Shown one piece after another: positions 1-6,341 of a stretch of 11,869 nt of DNA (positions are counted from its first letter, which is position 1; each line of letters opens with the position of its first letter). Source of the stretch: Candidatus Eiseniibacteriota bacterium (lineage in GTDB: Bacteria; Eisenbacteria; RBG-16-71-46; JABDJR01). Below the pieces are notes generated by a model. It was not told where the DNA came from. It did no database searches and was given only the letters and a program-made list of their open reading frames with translations. The stretch covers positions 1 to 11,869 of the forward strand of contig JABDJR010000656.1 in NCBI GenBank assembly GCA_013003415.1, given 5' to 3'. The position numbers and the translations under genes were made by a program.

Positions 1-2516
1 TTGCATCTTTGCTCACCTTTCGGCGTCTTGAGACCACCCATGGGGAAGGCCCTCTGGCTAGTCTCTACGCAAATGCCGGTGGCGTCTTAGGTCAAGGTCT
101 GGCTGGTTTCTTTTCAAGCCCGCTGGGTTGGCTGGCGGTTTGGACGATTCCCCTGGTGACGTTGGCTTGGGGGTGGAATCGTCTTTGCCTTCACCCTTGG
201 CGCCCGCTTCTTTGGCGAACTCTTGCCCTGGCTCCACTCACCATCATGGTCCTTGGCGTTCTCGCGTCCCTCGGTGCCGGGCCCAATTTTGCCGGGTCTT
301 GGGGAACTCAGATTTGGTCCTCGATCCAGAGCTGGGTGGGACCGGCCGGTGGTTTCCTTCTCCTCGCCGTGGCCGTGGTGGGTTTCCTACTCTTGGAAAT
401 TGAGACTTTAGGCAGCAAGTGGGGGACAGCCACCCAGCGGCTAGGTCGCCTCATCATGGGGTTGGGATCCTGGGTCTGGGACTGGACTCTGGCCTTGCCG
501 GGTTTGATCTGGGCCTGGTTCAAAGATCGTTTCCTCAGCGGCGGACTCCACGCTCCAGAGGCGAGTTCGGGGCTTGAGCCCGCAGTGGAAGAAAGGCCCA
601 TGAGTGCCCGTGCCCTCGCTGCGGAGCGTCGCGCCAAGGCGGCCGAGGTCAAAGCACAAGCCGAAGCCGAGGCTAAGGCCGAACCGCTTGCCCCCACAAT
701 CGTGGATCCCATGGAACGATTCAAGACGCGCCCCGCTCCCACGACCGCTAAAACCGTTGCGCCCCCTGAGTCGGAAACCTTACAACCTGTTGTGGGAGAA
801 TCGGTTGCAGCCCGTCCCAGGCCAACCTTGCCCCGCCCGCCGAAACCGGCAACCTCCTCTCCGGAGCCGGAGACCCTCGCCGCCGAGCATGTTGAACCCC
901 TAGGGCCGGAAGCCGAACCTCTGGAAGATGCGGTGGTGGTACGAGCGCTGGATGAAGGTGTCGCCGGGGCCGACGACCATGAAGGGGCTTTTCTGGCGGC
1001 CAAGCGGAAGCGTCCCTCCAAAACACCAAAAGCTCTGTTTGCGGCCGCGATTGGGAAGTACACCCATCCCAAGCCGGACATCCTCGATGATGTTCCGGAC
1101 ACCGGGCCTACAGTTCCTGAGGAAGAGCTGGTCGAAAACTCACGCATTCTCACGGAGACTCTCCGTGACTTTGGGATTTCCGGGCGCGTAGGTGAGGTTC
1201 ATCCGGGTCCCGTCATTACTCGCTATGAGTTCACGCCGGGCCCTGGGGTCAAGGTGGCTCAGATTCTGAACCGCCAAGATGATCTTGCCCTGAAGCTCCG
1301 GGCCATTCGGATTCGGATCGTGGCTCCGATTCCCGGCAAGGCGGCGGTAGGCATTGAAGTCCCCAACCAAAACCCGAAGACGATTCACCTCCGCAAACTT
1401 TTGGAGTCCGACGACTTCACCAACCCCGAGGGCGTGCTCACATTAGCCTTGGGCAAAGACATCAACGGGTATCCCGTGGTTACGGAACTCACGAAGATGC
1501 CTCATCTCTTGATTGCCGGTACCACAGGCTCCGGTAAGAGTGTTTGCGTGAACAGCATCATCACAAGCTTGCTCATGAAGCACTCTCCGACAGATCTGCG
1601 TCTTCTCATGATCGATCCCAAGATGTTGGAACTTCCCATGTACAACGGGATCCCTCACTTGCTTACGGATGTGGTGACCGACCCTAAACTTGCGGCTCGA
1701 AGCTTAAAATGGCTCTTGGTGGAGATGGAACGCCGGTACAAGGTGCTGGCGGCCAGAGGTTCGCGAAACATCCAGTCCTACAACGCAAAGCTGGATAAGG
1801 ACGGCCCGGAAAAGGAAGACGAAGAGAAGCTTCCGTACATTGTGGTGCTGATCGACGAGCTTGCGGATCTCATGATCACCAGTGGCAATGAGGTTGAGGA
1901 ACCCATTGGTCGTTTGGCTCAAACCGCCCGCGCGGTGGGTATTCATCTCATTGTGGCCACCCAGCGACCCTCGGTCGATGTTTTGACCGGTGTTATTAAG
2001 GCCAACTTCCCCTGTCGAATTGCCTTCCAGGTGGCTTCCCGCACCGACAGTCGGACTATTCTCGATCAAAACGGAGCCGAGACTCTCTTAGGGCGCGGCG
2101 ATGGCTTGTTCTTGCCCCCGGGCACGGGTACCCCAAAACGGGTGCATGGTGCTTTCGTGGCGGAGGAAGAGACCCAGGCTTTGGCTAAGTTCCTTCAGGA
2201 TCAGAAGCTGAAGCAGGCGGATATCTCCTTGGAGGCGGCTTTGGAAGAGAGCGAGAGCCGGGCAGAAACCTCGATCGACGACGACCTGTACGAAGATGCG
2301 GCCCGTCTCGTGGTTGCCGCCGGTCAGGGCTCGGCTTCCTTGTTACAACGGAGGCTCAAAGTAGGCTATGCTCGTGCGGGTCGATTGGTGGATATGCTGG
2401 AGGCATCGGGAATTTTAGCTCCCTCGGAGGGCAGCAAAGCCCGCGATGTCCTCCTGGATCAAGTCCAACTTGAGCACCTTCTTCGCGAGCGCGACGAGGA
2501 GCATTCCGTTGCTTAA
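1..2516 (+). CDS. ftsK: DNA translocase FtsK/SpoIIIE (5' partial)
   Basis: Septum-anchored ATPase that pumps chromosomal DNA at division and, in the family, activates XerCD recombination at dif. The frame is open to the window edge (codons from base 3), so the true start lies upstream. Residues here are counted from the TTG at base 9. Hydrophobic segments occur at about 36-56, 70-91, 110-130 and perhaps 148-171; by comparison with the family 4-TM domain the first helix is probably outside the window. An Ala/Pro/Glu-rich linker spans about 185-345 and the alpha domain about 365-480. The motor shows Walker A GTTGSGKS (504-511), Walker B VVLIDE (612-617) and the conserved VATQRPSVDVLTG stretch. 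The last ~80 residues, from about 755, form a winged-helix gamma domain containing LLQRRLKVGYARAGRLVD, which in the family reads KOPS sequences. rimO begins 11 bp downstream. The family assignment is certain; the XerCD role is inferred from the gamma domain. Confidence 0.97.
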   Translation, partial: ASLLTFRRLETTHGEGPLASLYANAGGVLGQGLAGFFSSPLGWLAVWTIPLVTLAWGWNRLCLHPWRPLLWRTLALAPLTIMVLGVLASLGAGPNFAGSWGTQIWSSIQSWVGPAGGFLLLAVAVVGFLLLEIETLGSKWGTATQRLGRLIMGLGSWVWDWTLALPGLIWAWFKDRFLSGGLHAPEASSGLEPAVEERPMSARALAAERRAKAAEVKAQAEAEAKAEPLAPTIVDPMERFKTRPAPTTAKTVAPPESETLQPVVGESVAARPRPTLPRPPKPATSSPEPETLAAEHVEPLGPEAEPLEDAVVVRALDEGVAGADDHEGAFLAAKRKRPSKTPKALFAAAIGKYTHPKPDILDDVPDTGPTVPEEELVENSRILTETLRDFGISGRVGEVHPGPVITRYEFTPGPGVKVAQILNRQDDLALKLRAIRIRIVAPIPGKAAVGIEVPNQNPKTIHLRKLLESDDFTNPEGVLTLALGKDINGYPVVTELTKMPHLLIAGTTGSGKSVCVNSIITSLLMKHSPTDLRLLMIDPKMLELPMYNGIPHLLTDVVTDPKLAARSLKWLLVEMERRYKVLAARGSRNIQSYNAKLDKDGPEKEDEEKLPYIVVLIDELADLMITSGNEVEEPIGRLAQTARAVGIHLIVATQRPSVDVLTGVIKANFPCRIAFQVASRTDSRTILDQNGAETLLGRGDGLFLPPGTGTPKRVHGAFVAEEETQALAKFLQDQKLKQADISLEAALEESESRAETSIDDDLYEDAARLVVAAGQGSASLLQRRLKVGYARAGRLVDMLEASGILAPSEGSKARDVLLDQVQLEHLLRERDEEHSVA

Positions 2517-2527
2517 AGCAGAGGTTC

Positions 2528-3958
2528 ATGAGCGATACAAGTTCTCCCGTCACCTTCGGAAAGCAGGTGGCGATTCGCGAGGCATCACCTTTAACCGATG
2601 AATTGCGCCGTATCGCTTTCGTAACTTTGGGTTGCCCGAAAAACCAAGTGGACTCGGAAGTGATGCTCGGTCATCTCGATCGAGCCGGTTACCGGACCAC
2701 CGGCGACCTCGCCGATGCGGACGTGGCGGTGGTCAATACCTGCGCTTTTCTTGAGTCGGCCATCAAAGAATCGATCGATACCATTCTTGAAGTTGCCGAG
2801 CACAAGACGTCCAGCCGACTGCAAAAGCTGGTGATTGCCGGCTGTCTTACCCAGCGCTATGGCCAGGAGTTGCTGAACGAACTTCCAGAAGTCGACGCGG
2901 TCATGGGCACCGGCGATATTGATCGGATTGTTCAGGTGATTTCAGGGCTCATGGACCCGGCAAAGGGTTTGCTCCCCACCGTCGATGATCCGGATCGCCC
3001 CGCCGGAGATTTGAGCGGCCGGGTTCTCTCCACATCGATTGTCTCGCCCTATCTTAAAATTAGCGAGGGCTGCAGCGCCAAGTGCACCTTCTGCATCATT
3101 CCTCAGTTGCGCGGCCCCGGTCGTTCTAGGACTCGGGAAGAACTGGTGGGGGAGGCCGAACGTCTCGTCTCCTTAGGTGCAAAAGAGCTGGTCCTCATTG
3201 CTCAAGATCTCACCGCTTACGGGATGGACCTTTATGACGGCAAGCCCTCCCTTGGGAATTTGCTTCGCGATCTCAACCAGGTGGAAGGGTTGCACTGGGT
3301 CCGACTGATGTATGCGAATCCCTTTTTCTGGGATGAGGATCTCATTGACGCTTTTGCCACTCTGGAAAAGGTGGTTCCCTACGCGGACATGCCGGTGCAG
3401 CATCTCAGCGACCGCATGCTGAAGGTGATGGGTCGGCAAACAGATCAGAAGACAATTCTGACCCTGATTGATACGCTACGCAGCCGCGTGCCAAACTTGG
3501 CCCTGCGGACAAACATTATTGCTGGTTTTCCGGGAGAGACGGATCAGGATTTCGAGGAACTCATGCGCCTTTTGGCCGAGATTCGCTTCGAAAAGCTGGT
3601 CGCTTTTCCCTACTCGGCAGAAGATGGTACGGCGGCCGTGAACTTGAGACAGCATGTGTCTGAAGCGGTCACGGTGGAGCGCGTAGATCAGATTCTCACC
3701 CAGCAGGGGGAAATCAGCCTGCGCCGGAACCGGGAACAGGTCGGGAACCTGCTATCGGTACTCATCGAAAAAGAAGCGACTCCGGAGAGCCCTGCAGCAG
3801 TGGGTCGGAGCCACCGAGAGGCCCCTGAAGTCGATGGGGCGGTTCATGTGGCGGGAACCGGACTGCGGGTTGGAGAGTTCTATTCGGTGAGGATTACGGG
3901 AGCCGATGCCTACGACTTGGTGGGGATGGTCGAGGGCCATCCCACGGAGAATTTATGA
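2528..3958 (+). CDS. rimO: Ribosomal protein S12 methylthiotransferase RimO
   Basis: Radical-SAM enzyme that adds a methylthio group to the conserved aspartate of ribosomal protein S12, using two iron-sulfur clusters. The N-terminal UPF0004 domain has the three cluster cysteines C36 (LGCPKN), C72 (NTCAF) and C106 (GCLTQR). The radical-SAM motif is C182-x3-C186-x2-C189 (CSAKCTFC), followed by IIPQLRGPGRSR. The C-terminal ~65 residues form a TRAM domain ending near DAYDLVGMVE. RimO is preferred over the tRNA enzyme MiaB because of the LGCPKN motif and the RimO-type TRAM sequence (GRSHREAPEVDG). At 476 aa it is longer than E. coli RimO (about 440), mostly through a ~28-residue N-terminal extension before the RIAFVTLGC strand; a later start cannot be excluded. 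A weak GAGG at 2521-2524 lies 3 nt before the ATG. The stop overlaps the next start as ATGA, suggesting translational coupling. Confidence 0.95.
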   Translation: MSDTSSPVTFGKQVAIREASPLTDELRRIAFVTLGCPKNQVDSEVMLGHLDRAGYRTTGDLADADVAVVNTCAFLESAIKESIDTILEVAEHKTSSRLQKLVIAGCLTQRYGQELLNELPEVDAVMGTGDIDRIVQVISGLMDPAKGLLPTVDDPDRPAGDLSGRVLSTSIVSPYLKISEGCSAKCTFCIIPQLRGPGRSRTREELVGEAERLVSLGAKELVLIAQDLTAYGMDLYDGKPSLGNLLRDLNQVEGLHWVRLMYANPFFWDEDLIDAFATLEKVVPYADMPVQHLSDRMLKVMGRQTDQKTILTLIDTLRSRVPNLALRTNIIAGFPGETDQDFEELMRLLAEIRFEKLVAFPYSAEDGTAAVNLRQHVSEAVTVERVDQILTQQGEISLRRNREQVGNLLSVLIEKEATPESPAAVGRSHREAPEVDGAVHVAGTGLRVGEFYSVRITGADAYDLVGMVEGHPTENL

Positions 3959-4818
3959 GAATGCGATCTTGGGGTGTTGCGGTTTTGTTGAGCTCTTTCC
4001 TTTGGGTTGGAGCAGAGGCTCAGGAGATATCCGAGGCCTTGGAAAACTCCTATCCCACCAATCTCAACATGCTCACCGAAGCTGCCAACGCCGCCGTGAG
4101 CGAAATGTTTTTGAACTTCTCACTCCCTCCGGGATCCAGCCTCCTGCTTGAAGCCGAGGCCGATCATGAGGCCCAGTGGTTTGTGCAAACCTTACTCCTC
4201 GATCGCCTCAGCGATGCCGGGTATGTGGCCTATTTGAAGCATGTCGATCCTCCGGTTGAGCCCGCCAATCGCCCCAAAGGCAAGGGTGAGGAGGGCGAAG
4301 AGAGTTCCGACGGAGCTGAAATCCAAACCGATGATCCCCCCACCGGCAGCCCGGGCGATGCCGGCGCCGATCCCGGACCGCCGCGCACCCTCAGCGACAG
4401 TGTCAAAGAAACGGCAAAGATCGGCGATGGACCCGGTTCAGGTTCCATGGTGATTGCTCGGGAAAACCCAGAGACGGACTATATCCTTCGTTTTCGTGTT
4501 GCCGAGTGTGCGGTTACGTACCCCCACTCTTACAAGAAGAGCCCCTTAGGCGGACGCACCGTGCAGCGCCTGGCGTCGGTGAATCTCTTTGCCACGTTGC
4601 TTACAGGCAAGGAAGAAAGCGTGGCCTGGGTAGGGCGGGGCGATGCAGAACGGCTCGACTTAGTCCCTGCAGGAAAGTTATCGTTATTGGAAGGCAAGAC
4701 GTTTCCGTTTTCCCGGCCGGTTCTGAACACACGCGGCTACGGAGCCATTGTTGAGCCTGCGCTAGTCACCGGAATTGTCTTAGGTCTTGTCTACCTGTTC
4801 TATACGAACCAGAACTAG
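3955..4818 (+). CDS. Secreted protein of unknown function with C-terminal membrane segment
   Basis: I do not recognise this 287-aa protein as a named family. It begins with a clear Sec signal peptide: MRMR, then a hydrophobic core, then AEA before Q23 as a likely signal peptidase I site. There is no lipobox cysteine. Residues about 35-98 form an alpha/beta-looking block with a helix (TEAANAAVSEMFLNF), a strand (SSLLLEAE) and a second helix ending in LSDAGYVAYL. A low-complexity linker rich in Gly, Glu, Pro and Asp spans about 101-150. A second block, about 165-240, contains ETDYILRFRVAECAVTYP and ESVAWVGRGDAERLDLVP. The protein ends with a hydrophobic helix (about 265-284, ALVTGIVLGLVYLFY) and TNQN. 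The block order loosely recalls CsgG/FlgO/LpoB-like periplasmic folds; this is speculative. GGAG at 3946-3949, 5 nt upstream, supports the ATG at 3955 over the one at 3961. Position after rimO and before bamD suggests an envelope role by inference only. Confidence 0.85.
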   Translation: MRMRSWGVAVLLSSFLWVGAEAQEISEALENSYPTNLNMLTEAANAAVSEMFLNFSLPPGSSLLLEAEADHEAQWFVQTLLLDRLSDAGYVAYLKHVDPPVEPANRPKGKGEEGEESSDGAEIQTDDPPTGSPGDAGADPGPPRTLSDSVKETAKIGDGPGSGSMVIARENPETDYILRFRVAECAVTYPHSYKKSPLGGRTVQRLASVNLFATLLTGKEESVAWVGRGDAERLDLVPAGKLSLLEGKTFPFSRPVLNTRGYGAIVEPALVTGIVLGLVYLFYTNQN

Positions 4819-4895
4819 CAAAACACTCCTTTAGATGTCACCCCCAGGGCGCAAGCCCCATTGAATAAAAGGGCGATCAGTTTGGTATTTACAGT

Positions 4896-5714
4896 ATGAC
4901 TTTGAAGATGGAAAACCGAATCTATTCCGCTCTCGGATTGTGGATGCTTTTAGCCGTTCTTTCTCTGTCGGTGGGGTGCGCGGGCTCTGTTCCTGTACTG
5001 CAGCTCGGGGAGACAGAGGGTATGGACCGCGTGCGCAGCCTCTATGAGCAAGAAGAATATGCTCGCACCGTCCTTGGGGTGGGGGAGTTTCTCTCCAAAC
5101 ACCCAGGCAGTAAATACCGAGAAGAAGCCCAGTTTCTTCGGGCACGGGCCAACTACGAAGAGGGTATGTACCTCGAAACCGAAGAGCAGTTGCGTCGGTT
5201 CCTTCGCGACTTTCCAACCGGGCCTTATGCCGAAGAAGCCAACTACTATCTTGGCTTAGCCCTTCTTTCTCAGGCCCGAGGCATACACCAAGATCAAACC
5301 GAAGCCGAAGCGGCCCATGTTCAGTTTCGCAGTTTTCTTTCTCGCTATCCGGACAGTGAATTTGCAGAGGGTGCCCAAAAGCACATCGATAATATTCGTT
5401 CACGCTTCGCGGAAAAGCATTTCGAAAGTGGCATGGTGTACCACCGGCAGCGGACCGGTTTCCGGGCGGCACGCTTCTACTTTGAAGAGCGAGTGATCGA
5501 GGTGTATCCGGAAACCACCTGGGCAAAGCTTGCCATGATCAAGCTCGCCGAAAGCTACAAGAAAACCGGAGACTGGGCCGAGGTTGCCGAGTGGACGGGG
5601 CGGTACCTCAGCGAAAACCCCAACGGAGAAGACGGCGACAAGGCCAATAAACTTTTGGCCCAGGCGAAAGAACATCTCGATCGCGCGGCCTCTGAGACCC
5701 CCTCGAGTCCCTAG
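4896..5714 (+). CDS. bamD: Outer membrane assembly lipoprotein BamD (YfiO family)
   Basis: Predicted periplasm-facing outer-membrane lipoprotein of the BAM complex, which folds and inserts beta-barrel proteins with BamA. The N-terminus has a lipoprotein signal: Arg8, a hydrophobic stretch, and lipobox LSVGC with the lipidated cysteine at residue 28. The remainder is made of TPR-like helical repeats: AQFLRARANYEEGMYLETEE, ANYYLGLALLS, then the BamD-typical FLSRYPDSEFAEGAQKHID and AARFYFEERVIEVYPETTWA. At 272 aa it is slightly longer than E. coli BamD (245). I see no good Shine-Dalgarno before the ATG at 4896 or the in-frame ATG at 4908, so the start is uncertain by four codons; both keep the lipobox. 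It lies 77 bp after the unknown secreted protein and 4 bp before nadD. A different TPR lipoprotein is possible, but the RYP...YA and VYP...WA repeat signatures favour BamD. Confidence 0.85.
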   Translation: MTLKMENRIYSALGLWMLLAVLSLSVGCAGSVPVLQLGETEGMDRVRSLYEQEEYARTVLGVGEFLSKHPGSKYREEAQFLRARANYEEGMYLETEEQLRRFLRDFPTGPYAEEANYYLGLALLSQARGIHQDQTEAEAAHVQFRSFLSRYPDSEFAEGAQKHIDNIRSRFAEKHFESGMVYHRQRTGFRAARFYFEERVIEVYPETTWAKLAMIKLAESYKKTGDWAEVAEWTGRYLSENPNGEDGDKANKLLAQAKEHLDRAASETPSSP

Positions 5715-5718
5715 CTTC

Positions 5719-6327
5719 ATGTCCCAAGAAAAGCCCATCCAAAAGCTGGGTATCTTTGGCGGCTCCTTCAACCCGATACACCGCGGGCATCTGTATCTGG
5801 CAGATCTAGCCAAGGAGTCCATGAGTCTCGATCAGGTGCTTTTCGTGCCCGCCGCAGATCCGCCCCACAAAGATCGGCGGCACCTTGCTCTGGCACACCA
5901 TCGCCTGGCCATGCTCGAATTGGCCATTCAATCGGAAAGAGACCTAGCGGTATCGACGATTGAGCTTGAGGACAACCAGCTCTCCTACACCATTGATACG
6001 CTTCGGGCTCTGGGGAAACGTTACCCGAACGCCGAGCTGCATTTCATTATGGGAATGGACTCGCTTAGAGACCTTCCCACCTGGAAGGATCCGGAGATGA
6101 TCTTGGGAGAGTTTTCGGTCATCGCCATCGATCGACCCGGAATCGACGAGTCTCGGATTAACCCCGTGATGGTTCAGGCTTGTCACATCATCCGCGGGAA
6201 CCCCTTCGCCATTTCCGCAACGCTGATCCGTCGCCGCATCCTCGAGAAGAAATCAATTCGCCACCTAGTCCCCAATGCCGTTGGCGAGTACATTTCTCAA
6301 CACAACTTGTACCAACCTCAATCCTGA
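5719..6327 (+). CDS. nadD: Nicotinate-nucleotide adenylyltransferase NadD
   Basis: Cytosolic enzyme that joins nicotinate mononucleotide and ATP to give deamido-NAD, the penultimate step of NAD synthesis. From the ATG at 5719 the protein is 202 aa, normal for the family. The nucleotidyltransferase signature GGSFNPIHRGH is at residues 14-24, with H21 and H24 forming the HxGH-type ATP site. LHFIMGMDSL and LPTWKDPEMIL are typical of the central region, and ISATLIRRRI (165-174) is the C-terminal ISSTxIR-like motif, followed by LVPNAVGEYISQHNLY. The frame stays open upstream to 5584, but that extra 45 residues lies inside bamD and is not part of the family, so 5719 is chosen even though I see no clear Shine-Dalgarno. 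In many bacteria nadD is followed by rsfS; here it is followed by polA. Confidence 0.95.
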   Translation: MSQEKPIQKLGIFGGSFNPIHRGHLYLADLAKESMSLDQVLFVPAADPPHKDRRHLALAHHRLAMLELAIQSERDLAVSTIELEDNQLSYTIDTLRALGKRYPNAELHFIMGMDSLRDLPTWKDPEMILGEFSVIAIDRPGIDESRINPVMVQACHIIRGNPFAISATLIRRRILEKKSIRHLVPNAVGEYISQHNLYQPQS

Positions 6328-6341
6328 CTCCCCGAGGATCC

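Noticed and set aside
308..1153. 281-aa open frame on the - strand
   Set aside because: It is opposite the Ala/Pro-rich linker of ftsK. The translation is low-complexity Ser/Ala/Arg, as expected from antisense of that codon pattern, and no family is recognisable.
4847..4858. Possible hairpin GGGC-GCAA-GCCC in the only real intergenic gap
   Set aside because: The stem is only 4 bp and no T-run follows on the + strand, so I do not call a terminator.
4861..4895. Possible promoter before bamD (TTGAAT, then TATTTA)
   Set aside because: The spacer is about 19 nt and the -10 would lie so close to the ATG that the transcript would start at or past the start codon. Evidence is too weak.
4831..5526. 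231-aa open frame on the - strand
   Set aside because: It lies antisense to bamD, which has a lipobox and TPR repeats. The - strand translation shows no domain or signal.
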